NCBI GenBank assembly: GCA_017577565.1
Contig: PKRH01000033.1
Coordinates: forward strand, 1 to 29,350
Direction: 5' to 3'
DNA: 29,350 bases
From: Thermoanaerobacterales bacterium
Lineage (GTDB): Bacteria; Actinomycetota; Acidimicrobiia; Acidimicrobiales; JACDCH01
Made by a program: the position numbers and the translations under genes. Shown here one piece after another: positions 1 through 8,821 of this stretch; the stretch's first letter is position 1; each line of letters starts with the position of its first letter. Below the pieces are notes generated by a model. The model saw only the letters and a program-made list of their open reading frames with translations. It was not told where the DNA came from and ran no database searches.

Positions 1-2
1 GG

Positions 3-1022
3 TCAGCTCGGCGCGGGGCGGGCGCCGCGGCGGAACCGGCGGCCGGTCGCCCGGCCCACCGTGTCGGCGGCGTGCGCGCCCCGGGACCCGAGCGGTGCCG
101 GGGCGCCGGTCGTCGAGTCGACGGCCGTCTGGCGCTCGAGCTCGGCGTTGAGCTCGGCGCCGACGATCACCGCGTAGGCGACCAGGAACAGCCACAGCAT
201 CACGACGACGATGGCGGCCAGGGCGCCGTAGGTCTCGTTGTAGCTGCCGAAGTTGGCCGTGTAGATCGAGAACCCGACCGACGCCGCCACGGCGACGACG
301 AGGGCCAGGACCGCCCCCGGCGACACCCACGACCACCGGGCCGCCGCCCGGTCGGGCCCCCAGCGGTAGAGCGCGCCCAGCGCCAGCAGGCCGAGGACGG
401 CCAGCACCGGCCAGCGGGCGATCTCGAGCGCCGTGCGCAGCGCGCCCTCGGCGCCCCCGCCGTCGAGCGAGCGGGGCAGCACGATGGCGGCGACGGCGAC
501 CCCCGCCAGCAGCACGGCGCCGAGGGTGAACGCCAGGGCCAGGCCCCGCAGCTTGAGGAACTTGCGGCCCTCCTCCTCGTCGTAGGCCAGGTTGACGGCC
601 AGGACGAGGTTCTTCATCCCGCTGGAGGCCGACCACAGCGCCACGACGACGCCGACGAGCACGCCGAGCCGCAGGCCGCTCGGCTCGCTCTCGACGATGT
701 CCGACAGCTGCGAGCTCACGAGGTCCTGCACCTCCTCGGGTGCCGCGGACAGCGACTCGTCGATGCTGCGCTCGATGTCCTGCGGGTCGGCCACCAGCCC
801 GTAGATCGACACGAGCGCCACCAGCGACGGCACGAGGGCCAGGAGCGCGTAGAAGGCGACGCCGGCGGCGAGCAGGCTCACCCCGTCGGCCTTGGAGCGC
901 TCGACGGTCCGCACCGCCACGTCCTTCCACCCCCGGGGCGGCACCTCGCGCGGGCTGCGGGCGCCGCGCCCCCGGTCGGGCCCCTCCTCGGCGAGGCCGG
1001 GGCGTGCAGCGGGCTCGTCCAT
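3..1022 (-). CDS. YihY/virulence factor BrkB family membrane protein
   Basis: A 339-residue integral membrane protein of the YihY/BrkB family. The family is widespread, its transport or envelope role is unsettled, and the old RNase BN assignment is not supported. The N-terminal ~45 residues are charged and proline-rich. A first hydrophobic segment follows (around GVAFYALLALVPSLVALVSI). Five or so further membrane spans run to about residue 290 and include the typical late segment with W-G-P-D and N-F-G-S-Y-N-E-T-Y-G-A-L. The C-terminus is basic. The ATG has no clear Shine-Dalgarno sequence; a TAGGGG box lies six bases upstream, close to the leaderless pattern seen elsewhere here. The gene is complete, with its stop at the window edge. 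Family assignment is confident; function is not. Confidence 0.9.
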   Translation of the reverse strand: MDEPAARPGLAEEGPDRGRGARSPREVPPRGWKDVAVRTVERSKADGVSLLAAGVAFYALLALVPSLVALVSIYGLVADPQDIERSIDESLSAAPEEVQDLVSSQLSDIVESEPSGLRLGVLVGVVVALWSASSGMKNLVLAVNLAYDEEEGRKFLKLRGLALAFTLGAVLLAGVAVAAIVLPRSLDGGGAEGALRTALEIARWPVLAVLGLLALGALYRWGPDRAAARWSWVSPGAVLALVVAVAASVGFSIYTANFGSYNETYGALAAIVVVMLWLFLVAYAVIVGAELNAELERQTAVDSTTGAPAPLGSRGAHAADTVGRATGRRFRRGARPAPS

Positions 1023-1070
1023 GCCCCACCCCTACCCGCCACGGCGCCGGCCAACCCCGGCCGGGCGCGG

Positions 1071-1102
1071 CGAGGGGCCGGCCCCGCGGGACCGGCCCCT
1101 CG
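1071..1102 (-). terminator. stem-loop after hppA
   Basis: An 11-bp perfect inverted repeat (CGAGGGGCCGG / CCGGCCCCTCG) with a 10-base loop lies just beyond the hppA stop. There is no T tract, so it is either a GC-hairpin terminator or an mRNA-stabilising end. Confidence 0.55.
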
Positions 1103-1129
1103 GGGGGCGGGCGCACCCGCCGGGCGGCG

Positions 1130-3544
<2,415 letters not shown>

Positions 3545-3570
3545 GTCGTGCTCTCCCCCTGTGTGGTTTC

Positions 3571-4299
3571 TCAGTCAGCGGGTTCGGGCGTTGCGGTCCG
3601 GCGGTCGCCGTTGTCCTCCCGGCGGGCGGCCGACCGCCGGATCGTCCGGGTGACGTAGACCTGGCGGGCGACCCGCTCGCCGATCGTGCGGGTCTTGCCG
3701 TCGATCTCGACGACCAGGGGACCGTCGAACGGGTGCTTCTCCAGCACCGTGACCTCGACGCCGGGGACGACGCCGAGGTTGCCGAGGAACGACAGGATCT
3801 CGGCGTCGGTCGACCCCGACACCGCGACCACCGCCACGTCGCCGGGCTCCAGGTCGTAGAGCTCGGGCGTGTCCGGCAGCTCGTCGTCCTCCGGCTGGGG
3901 GATCGGGAAGCCGTGCGGGCACGTGGCCGGCCGGTGCAGTGCCACGTAGAGCCGGCGGGTGACCTCGTCGGGCAGCTCGTGCTCGAAGGCGACGGCCAGC
4001 TCGTCGGCCTCGTTCCAGGCGTAGCCGAGCATGTCGGCCAGGAACCGCTCGACGATGCGGTGCCGCCGGATGGCGTCGATGGCGGCGCGCCGGCCCTTCT
4101 CGGTGAACGTGACGCCCTGGTAGGGGCGGTGGTCGACGAGGCCCCGGTCGGCCAGCCGCTTCACCAGCGTGGTGACCGTGCCGGGGGAGAGGCCGAGGCG
4201 CTCGGCCAGGGCCCCCGTGTGGGCCTCGGAGCCGTCGCGCGTGAAGCGGTAGATGGCCTTGAGGGCCTCGCGCTCGCTCTTGGTGAGGTCGGTCGTCAT
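3571..4299 (-). CDS. DtxR/MntR-family metal-dependent transcriptional regulator
   Basis: Iron- or manganese-responsive regulator of 242 residues from the chosen ATG (MTTDLTKSERE). The order is: winged helix (about 1-70, with LAERLGLSPGTVTTLVKRLADRGLV as recognition region), dimerisation/metal domain (about 71-140, RRHRIVERFL, FEHELPDEV and the ligand-type segment PATCPHGFPIP with Cys127 and His129), then a FeoA/SH3-like C-terminal domain (about 150-230). The frame stays open further upstream to 4638, but that extension lacks family similarity and would run through the divergent promoter. It sits immediately upstream of hppA (26-base gap). Which metal it senses cannot be told from sequence alone. 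The leader contains two small dyads that could be its own operator. Confidence 0.93.
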   Translation of the reverse strand: MTTDLTKSEREALKAIYRFTRDGSEAHTGALAERLGLSPGTVTTLVKRLADRGLVDHRPYQGVTFTEKGRRAAIDAIRRHRIVERFLADMLGYAWNEADELAVAFEHELPDEVTRRLYVALHRPATCPHGFPIPQPEDDELPDTPELYDLEPGDVAVVAVSGSTDAEILSFLGNLGVVPGVEVTVLEKHPFDGPLVVEIDGKTRTIGERVARQVYVTRTIRRSAARREDNGDRRTATPEPAD

Positions 4300-4302
4300 C
4301 CA

Positions 4303-4335
4303 GGGTTTGCGTCCCTCAAAACCCGACGTTTCGGG
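4303..4335. promoter_or_regulatory. Paired dyads in the leader of the DtxR-family gene
   Basis: GGGTTT (4303-4308) pairs with AAACCC (4319-4324), and CCCGA-CGTT-TCGGG lies at 4322-4335. They fall directly upstream of the regulator's ATG in a locally AT-richer stretch. Autoregulatory operator is a guess from position; they do not match the classic DtxR box. Confidence 0.3.
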
Positions 4336-4409
4336 CACTGCGATCCGCCTGCCTAGCACGGGGGAGGACTCGCCCCCAAACCCGGGGTGTGGCACACTCC
4401 CGAAAGGAC

Positions 4410-4424
4410 CTGACGGTGTGTCAG
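4410..4424 (+). promoter_or_regulatory. CTGAC-N5-GTCAG operator of the DUF35/thiolase operon
   Basis: The sequence CTGACGGTGTGTCAG has perfect 5-bp arms around a 5-base centre. The same 16 bases (with the preceding C) occur on the opposite strand at 8757-8772, upstream of the acyl-CoA dehydrogenase operon. One base after the palindrome lies AACGGT (4426-4431), in the same position relative to the palindrome as TACCGT at the second site, and a likely -10. The geometry suits a TetR-type repressor. No regulator gene of that kind is in the window. Confidence 0.7.
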
Positions 4425-4486
4425 GAACGGTCGCCGGGCCGCCCGGCCCGGCCGGGAGAGCCGTCGTCCGGGGGGGAGGAGCGCCC

Positions 4487-4981
4487 ATGTCCGCAGCGTC
4501 CGCCACGACCGTCGCACCGGGTCGCCGGCCCGCGGTCGAGGGGTGGTTCACCACGGGCGAGCGCCCGGCGCTGCTCGGCACCCGCTGCCGGGCCTGCGGG
4601 ACCGTCCACTTCCCCCCCGAGGGGTCGTGGTGCCGCAACCCCCGGTGCGGGGGCGACGAGCTGGAGGAGGTCGAGCTGTCCCGCCGGGGCCGGGTGTGGT
4701 CCTACACCGACGCCCGCTACCAGCCGCCGCCGCCCTACGTCCCCCGCACCGACCCCTTCGAGCCCTTCGCCCTGGCGGCGGTCGAGCTCGAGGCCGAGGG
4801 CCTGGTGGTGCTGGGCCAGGTGGCCGACGGCTACGGGGTCGACGACCTGCGGGTCGGCGCGCCCGTCGAGCTGGTGGTCGAGACGCTCTACGTCGACGAG
4901 GACGGCACCGAGCGCACGATCTGGCGCTGGAAGCCGGTCGAGGACGGCGCCGGGGTCGGCGCCGGGGAGGGGGAGCGGTGA
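4487..4981 (+). CDS. Zn-ribbon/OB-fold protein (DUF35), partner of the adjacent thiolase-fold enzyme
   Basis: A 164-residue DUF35 protein. A rubredoxin-like zinc ribbon carries Cys34, Cys37 (CRAC), Cys49 and Cys54 (CRNPRC). It is followed by an OB-fold of about residues 60-160 (VWSYTDARYQPPPPY, FALAAVELEAEGLVVLGQV). DUF35 proteins form complexes with thiolase-superfamily partners. In steroid side-chain degradation the DUF35 domain of ChsH2 is required by the aldolase Ltp2. Here it is a free-standing subunit. The ATG is preceded by GGGGGGAGGA six bases upstream, which fixes the start, and the stop overlaps the next GTG by four bases (GTGA). The promoter region has the CTGAC palindrome. Function as an acyl-CoA-binding subunit is inferred from the pairing. 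Confidence 0.9.
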   Translation: MSAASATTVAPGRRPAVEGWFTTGERPALLGTRCRACGTVHFPPEGSWCRNPRCGGDELEEVELSRRGRVWSYTDARYQPPPPYVPRTDPFEPFALAAVELEAEGLVVLGQVADGYGVDDLRVGAPVELVVETLYVDEDGTERTIWRWKPVEDGAGVGAGEGER

Positions 4982-6165
4982 GCGGCGAGGTCGTCGTCGT
5001 CGGGGTGGGCATGCACCCCTGGGGCAAGTGGGGCCGCCCCTTCCAGACCTACGGCGTGCACGCGGCGCGCGCCGCGCTCGCCGACGCCGGGCTCGACTGG
5101 ACCGACGTCCAGCTCGTCGTCGGCGGCGAGACCGTGCGCAACGGCTACCCCGGCTACGTGGCCGGCGCCACCTTCGCCCGGGCGCTGGGGTGGAGCGGGG
5201 CCCGGGTCGCCACCGCCTACGCCGCCTGCGCCACCGGCGCCCAGGCGCTCGACACCGCCCGGGCCCGGATCCTCGCCGGGATGTGCGACGTCGCCCTCGT
5301 CGTGGGGGCCGACACGACGCCCAAGGGCTTCCTCGCCCCCAACGCCGGCGAGCGGTGGGACGACCCCGACTGGCTGCGGTTCCGGCTGCTGGGCGCCACC
5401 AACCCCACGTACTTCGGCCTCTACGCCCGGCGCCGCATCGACCTCCACGGCGCCACCCCCGAGGACTTCGCCCGGGTGAAGGTCAAGAACGCCCGCCACG
5501 GCCTGGCCAACCCCTACGCCCGCTACCGCAAGGAGGTCACCGTCGAGGAGGTGCTGGCCTCGCCGATCGTGGCCGACCCGCTGCACCTGCTCGACATCTG
5601 CGCCACCTCCGACGGCGGCGCGGCGGTCGTGCTCACCTCGGCCGAGTTCGCCCGCCGGCGGGGCCTGCGGGGCGTGCGCCTCCGGGCCGTCGCGACCGTG
5701 ACCCCCACCTTCCCCAACACGGTCGTCGACCTGCCCGACTTCGCCACCGACTCGACGGCCGCCGTCGCCCCCGCCCAGCGCACGTTCCGGGACTCGATCG
5801 CGCACGCCGCCTACGAGGAGGCCGGCCTCGGCCCCGAGGACCTGTCCCTCGCCGAGGTCTACGACCTGTCCACGGCGCTCGAGCTCGACTGGTACGAGAA
5901 CATCGGCCTGTGCAAGACGGGGGAGGCGGAGCGCCTGCTGCGGGACGGTGACACGACCCTCGGTGGCCGGGTGCCGGTCAACCCCTCGGGCGGTCTGGCC
6001 TGCTTCGGCGAGGCGGTGCCGGCCCAGGCGCTGGCCCAGGTGTGCGAGGTGGTCTGGCAGCTGCAGGGGCGGGCCGAGGGCCGCCAGGTCGAGGGCGCCC
6101 GGGTCGGCCTCACGGCCAACCAGGGCCTCTTCGGCCACGGCAGCGCGGTGATCCTGTCCGTGTGA
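4978..6165 (+). CDS. Thiolase-fold, SCP-x/Ltp2-like protein with altered active site (probable acyl-CoA retro-aldolase)
   Basis: A 395-residue thiolase-superfamily protein starting at GTG, four bases inside the DUF35 gene. A Cys at the nucleophile position remains (Cys84 in YAACATGAQ). Other catalytic elements are changed: the usual V-H-D reads EVYD (Tyr295), the GHP histidine motif after NPSGG reads GEA (344-346), and the C-terminal C-x-G motif reads NQG (381-383). It therefore should not work as an ordinary thiolytic thiolase. Ltp2-type proteins with a DUF35 partner use the thiolase fold for retro-aldol cleavage of beta-hydroxyacyl-CoA, which best fits this gene pair. The convergent operon encodes a dehydrogenase and a hydratase that could supply such a substrate. 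Fold assignment is strong; the reaction is inferred. Confidence 0.85.
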   Translation: MSGEVVVVGVGMHPWGKWGRPFQTYGVHAARAALADAGLDWTDVQLVVGGETVRNGYPGYVAGATFARALGWSGARVATAYAACATGAQALDTARARILAGMCDVALVVGADTTPKGFLAPNAGERWDDPDWLRFRLLGATNPTYFGLYARRRIDLHGATPEDFARVKVKNARHGLANPYARYRKEVTVEEVLASPIVADPLHLLDICATSDGGAAVVLTSAEFARRRGLRGVRLRAVATVTPTFPNTVVDLPDFATDSTAAVAPAQRTFRDSIAHAAYEEAGLGPEDLSLAEVYDLSTALELDWYENIGLCKTGEAERLLRDGDTTLGGRVPVNPSGGLACFGEAVPAQALAQVCEVVWQLQGRAEGRQVEGARVGLTANQGLFGHGSAVILSV

Positions 6166-6168
6166 CCG

Positions 6169-6210
6169 GCCGGTCGGACCGGCGGCGCCGTCGGGGCGCC
6201 GCGACGGCGC
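6169..6210. terminator. Two stem-loops between converging catabolic operons
   Basis: GCCGGTC-G-GACCGGC (6169-6183) is followed by GCGCCGTC (6185-6192) pairing with GACGGCGC (6203-6210). They fill the 54-base gap between the stops of the thiolase-fold gene and the MaoC gene and could end transcription from both sides. No T tract is present. Confidence 0.5.
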
Positions 6211-6219
6211 GCCCGGCCG

Positions 6220-6681
6220 TCAGGCCAGCCAGCGGCTCAGCGACTCGACGACGCAGGCCGGCTTGTCGCCGCCCTCGACCTCCATCGTGATGCGGATCGT
6301 CGTCTGCACGCCCCCGGGCACGTCCTCGCAGGCCACCAGCTCGGCCGTGCCCCGCACCCTGCTGCCCACCGGCACCGGCGCCGGGAACCGCACCTTGCCG
6401 GTGCCGTAGTTGACGCCCATCCGCGCCCCCCGCACCTCGAGCACCTGGGGCAGCACGAGGTTGGTCAGGGCGAGCGTGAGGTAGCCGTGGGCGATCGGCC
6501 CGCCGTAGGGGCTCTCGCGCCGGGCCCGCTCGACGTCGACGTGGATCCACTGGTGGTCGCCGGTCGCCTCGGCGAAGGCGTTCACCCGGTCCTGGGTCAC
6601 CTCGATCCAGTCGCTCGTGCCGAGCGTCGTCCCGACCGCCGCCCGCAGGTCGTCGAGCGTCTCGAACACGGTCTGCGCCAT
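6220..6681 (-). CDS. MaoC-family (R)-hydratase / dehydratase, Rv0130 (HtdZ)-like
   Basis: A 153-residue single hot-dog domain enoyl-CoA hydratase. The catalytic hydratase-2 motif is clear: EATGDHQWIHVD, with Asp42 and His47 five residues apart, followed by GGPIAHGYLTLAL. The conserved NYGTGKVRFPAPVPVG segment is typical of the mycobacterial Rv0130/NodN-like group. It would add water to trans-2-enoyl-CoA. The ATG is preceded by GGGGAGAGGGGG. It is the last gene of the dehydrogenase-SDR-hydratase operon, 26 bases after the SDR stop. A beta-hydroxyacyl-CoA product would be the kind of substrate cleaved by the convergent DUF35/thiolase-fold pair. The exact acyl substrate is unknown. Confidence 0.92.
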   Translation of the reverse strand: MAQTVFETLDDLRAAVGTTLGTSDWIEVTQDRVNAFAEATGDHQWIHVDVERARRESPYGGPIAHGYLTLALTNLVLPQVLEVRGARMGVNYGTGKVRFPAPVPVGSRVRGTAELVACEDVPGGVQTTIRITMEVEGGDKPACVVESLSRWLA

Positions 6682-6707
6682 CGTCGTCCCCCTCTCCCCG
6701 GCCGCGG

Positions 6708-7520
6708 TCACGGGTGCTGCGAGCTGACGCTCACGACCTCGCCGGTCATGTAGCTCGAGTAGTCGCTGGCCAGGAAGGCGATGACCGTCGCCACCTCCCA
6801 GGGCTCGGCCGCCCGGCCGAACGCCTCCCGGCCGGCCATCTCGTCGAGCAGCCGCTGGTCCATGACCTTGCTGAGGAACGGGTGCATGGCCAGGCTCGGC
6901 GACACCGCGTTGACCCGCACGCCGTGGGGCGCGCCCTCCATGGCGGCGCTGCGGGTGAGCGCCATGACCCCGGCCTTGGCCGCCGCGTAGTGCGCCTGGC
7001 CGGCCTGCGCCCGCCACCCGAGCACCGAGGCGTTGTTGACGATGACGCCCCCGCCCTGGGGGATCATGCGCCGCAGGGCGGCCCGGGTGCAGCGCATCGT
7101 GCCGGTCAGCGTCACGTCGACGACGGCCGACCACTGCTCGTCGGTCATGTCCACCAGCTCGGCCGTGCCCCCGAGGCCGGCGTTGTTCACCGCCACGTCG
7201 ACGCGCCCGTGGGCCTCGAGGACGGCGTCGAACAGCGCCTGCACCTGGTCCTCGTCGGTGACGTCGCAGGGCACGGCCAGCGGCCGCTCGCTGCCGCTGC
7301 CGTCGGCCCGGGGCGTGCCGGCCAGGGCGTCGGCCGTCTCGCGCAGCCGCCGCTCGTGGGCGTCGCTGATGACCACCGTCGCCCCCTCGGCCAGCAGCCG
7401 GCGGGCGGTGGCCGAGCCGATGCCGGTGCCGGCGGCCGCGGTGACGACGGCGACCTTGCCGGCGAGCAGGTCGTGGCCGGGCGGCTCGGTGGGGGCGGCG
7501 GTGGCGGGTCGGTCGGTCAC
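6708..7520 (-). CDS. Short-chain dehydrogenase/reductase, IpdF-like
   Basis: A 270-residue classical SDR with an unusual glycine-rich nucleotide loop (VVTAAAGTGIGSATARR), NNAG at about 112-115, and catalytic Ser165, Tyr178 and Lys182 (HYAAAKAG). The TAAAGTGIG loop, VNNASVLGWRAQ and the ending SDYSSYMTGEVVSVSSQ recall the mycobacterial SDR encoded beside fadE30 (Rv3559c/IpdF), which oxidises a ring hydroxyl in steroid C/D-ring breakdown. This comparison is from memory and needs alignment. The chosen GTG at 7520 has GAGGAG five bases upstream. An alternative GTG at 7550 overlaps the dehydrogenase stop by four bases. Middle gene of the operon. Confidence 0.9.
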   Translation of the reverse strand: MTDRPATAAPTEPPGHDLLAGKVAVVTAAAGTGIGSATARRLLAEGATVVISDAHERRLRETADALAGTPRADGSGSERPLAVPCDVTDEDQVQALFDAVLEAHGRVDVAVNNAGLGGTAELVDMTDEQWSAVVDVTLTGTMRCTRAALRRMIPQGGGVIVNNASVLGWRAQAGQAHYAAAKAGVMALTRSAAMEGAPHGVRVNAVSPSLAMHPFLSKVMDQRLLDEMAGREAFGRAAEPWEVATVIAFLASDYSSYMTGEVVSVSSQHP

Positions 7521-7546
7521 CGTGGCTCCTCGCGTCGTCGTGGCGC

Positions 7547-8743
7547 TCACCGGGGCTCCCGGGGGAGGCCCAGGGCGCGCTCGCCGATGATGTTCCGCTG
7601 GATCTCGCTCGAGCCGGCGTAGATGGTGTCGGCCCGGCTGAACAGGAACAGCCGGCGCAGGGCGGCGACCTGCTCGGGGTCGCCGGCGCCCTCGCCGTCG
7701 CCGGCCACCGCCGCGGGGCCGAGCACGTCCATGGCCAGCTCGCCCAGCTGCTGGTGGAACGTCGACCAGTAGAGCTTGGCGATCAGCGCCTCGCCGCCGA
7801 GCGTGCCCGACGTGCTCCCGGCCAGCGTGCGCAGGGCGTTGAGGCGCATGATCTCGAGGCCGATGTGGGCCCGGGCGAGCCGCTGGCGGACCCGGGGGTC
7901 CCGGGCCCGGCCGGTGCGGCGGGCGGCGGCGACGACGGCGTCCAGCTCGTTGCGGAAGGCGAGCTGCTGGCCGAGGGTCGACACGCCCCGCTCGAACGCG
8001 AGGGTGCCCATGGCGACCTTCCAGCCCTCGCCCTCGCCGCCGACGACGTTGGCCGCCGCCGTGCGGGCGCCGTCGAAGAAGACCTCGTTGAACTCGCTGT
8101 CCCCGGTGATCTGGACGATGGGCCGCACCTCGATCCCCGGCTGGCGCATGGGCACGAGCAGGTAGGAGATGCCGGCGTGGCGGCGGGCGGGGTCGCGCGG
8201 CCGGGTGCGGGCGAGGACGAAGCACCAGTCGGCCCAGAGGGCGTGCGACGTCCACACCTTCTGGCCGTGGATCACCCACTCGTCGCCGTCGAGCTCGGCC
8301 CGGGTGGCGATGTTGGCCAGGTCGCTCCCCGCGCCGGGCTCGGAGTACCCCTGGCACCACAGCTCGGTGCCGGCGGCGATGGGCGGCAGGAACCGCTCCT
8401 TCTGCTCGGTCGTGCCGAAGGCGATGAGCGTCGGCCCGAGCAGGGTCTCGCCGATGTGGCCGAGGCGGCCGGGCGCCCGGGCCCGGGCGTACTCCTCGTG
8501 GAAGATGACCTGCTGCCGCAGCGACAGGCCGCGCCCGCCGTACTCCTTGGGCCAGCCGACGCAGGTCCAGCCGTGGGCCCCGAGGTGCCGCTCCCAGGCG
8601 AGGCGCTCCTCGAACAGCGCCAGCTCGTCGCCCGGGCCGCCCCGGCCGCGGACCACGGCGAAGTCGCCCCGCAGGCTCTCCTCGAGGAAGGTCCGCACCT
8701 CGTCGCGGAAGGCCCGGTCCTCCGCCGACTCCCTGAGATCCAC
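7547..8743 (-). CDS. Acyl-CoA dehydrogenase, FadE30-like
   Basis: FAD-dependent acyl-CoA dehydrogenase, 398 residues, with all three family domains. The signature is QGYSEPGAGSDLANI (131-145). The C-terminal motif reads YAGSSEIQRN, so the medium-chain-type catalytic Glu (YEG) is replaced by Ala. Glu251 in FERG lies where isovaleryl/long-chain-type enzymes carry their base and is the likely alternative. N-terminal features (FEERLAWERHL, GWPKEYGGRGLS) resemble mycobacterial FadE30, whose gene also neighbours an IpdF-type SDR. Start is GTG with no Shine-Dalgarno; TACCGT lies six bases upstream, so the message is probably leaderless. The CTGAC palindrome abuts that -10. First gene of a three-gene operon. 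Confidence 0.93.
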   Translation of the reverse strand: MDLRESAEDRAFRDEVRTFLEESLRGDFAVVRGRGGPGDELALFEERLAWERHLGAHGWTCVGWPKEYGGRGLSLRQQVIFHEEYARARAPGRLGHIGETLLGPTLIAFGTTEQKERFLPPIAAGTELWCQGYSEPGAGSDLANIATRAELDGDEWVIHGQKVWTSHALWADWCFVLARTRPRDPARRHAGISYLLVPMRQPGIEVRPIVQITGDSEFNEVFFDGARTAAANVVGGEGEGWKVAMGTLAFERGVSTLGQQLAFRNELDAVVAAARRTGRARDPRVRQRLARAHIGLEIMRLNALRTLAGSTSGTLGGEALIAKLYWSTFHQQLGELAMDVLGPAAVAGDGEGAGDPEQVAALRRLFLFSRADTIYAGSSEIQRNIIGERALGLPREPR

Positions 8744-8749
8744 GCCCAG

Positions 8750-8755
8750 ACGGTA
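8750..8755 (-). promoter_or_regulatory. -10 box of the acyl-CoA dehydrogenase operon
   Basis: TACCGT on the minus strand ends six bases before the GTG start. Transcription would begin at or next to the start codon. The adjacent palindrome at 8757-8771 would sit in the -10/-35 spacer, an ideal repressor position. Confidence 0.55.
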
Positions 8756-8756
8756 T

Positions 8757-8771
8757 CTGACACACCGTCAG
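8757..8771 (-). promoter_or_regulatory. CTGAC-N5-GTCAG operator, second copy
   Basis: On the minus strand this reads CTGACGGTGTGTCAG, identical to the site at 4410-4424. It lies one base upstream of the dehydrogenase -10. It is also about 35 bases before the -10 of the divergent aminotransferase, so that operon might be affected too. Confidence 0.7.
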
Positions 8772-8806
8772 GGATCGACCCGGTCCCGGTGGCGCGCCGG
8801 CCGCCC

Positions 8807-8812
8807 TACGCT
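8807..8812 (+). promoter_or_regulatory. -10 box, aminotransferase operon
   Basis: TACGCT ends six bases before GTG 8819 and nine before ATG 8822. No Shine-Dalgarno is present, so a leaderless start is likely. Confidence 0.5.
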
Positions 8813-8821
8813 CGGCGGGTG

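Noticed and set aside
4300..4638. N-terminal extension of the DtxR-family protein
   Set aside because: The extra residues are low-complexity and would place the start beyond the divergent promoter and inside the DUF35 gene.
4978..6165. Ordinary acetyl-CoA acetyltransferase (thiolase) call
   Set aside because: The GHP histidine and C-x-G cysteine motifs are not present, so a standard thiolase annotation would be misleading.
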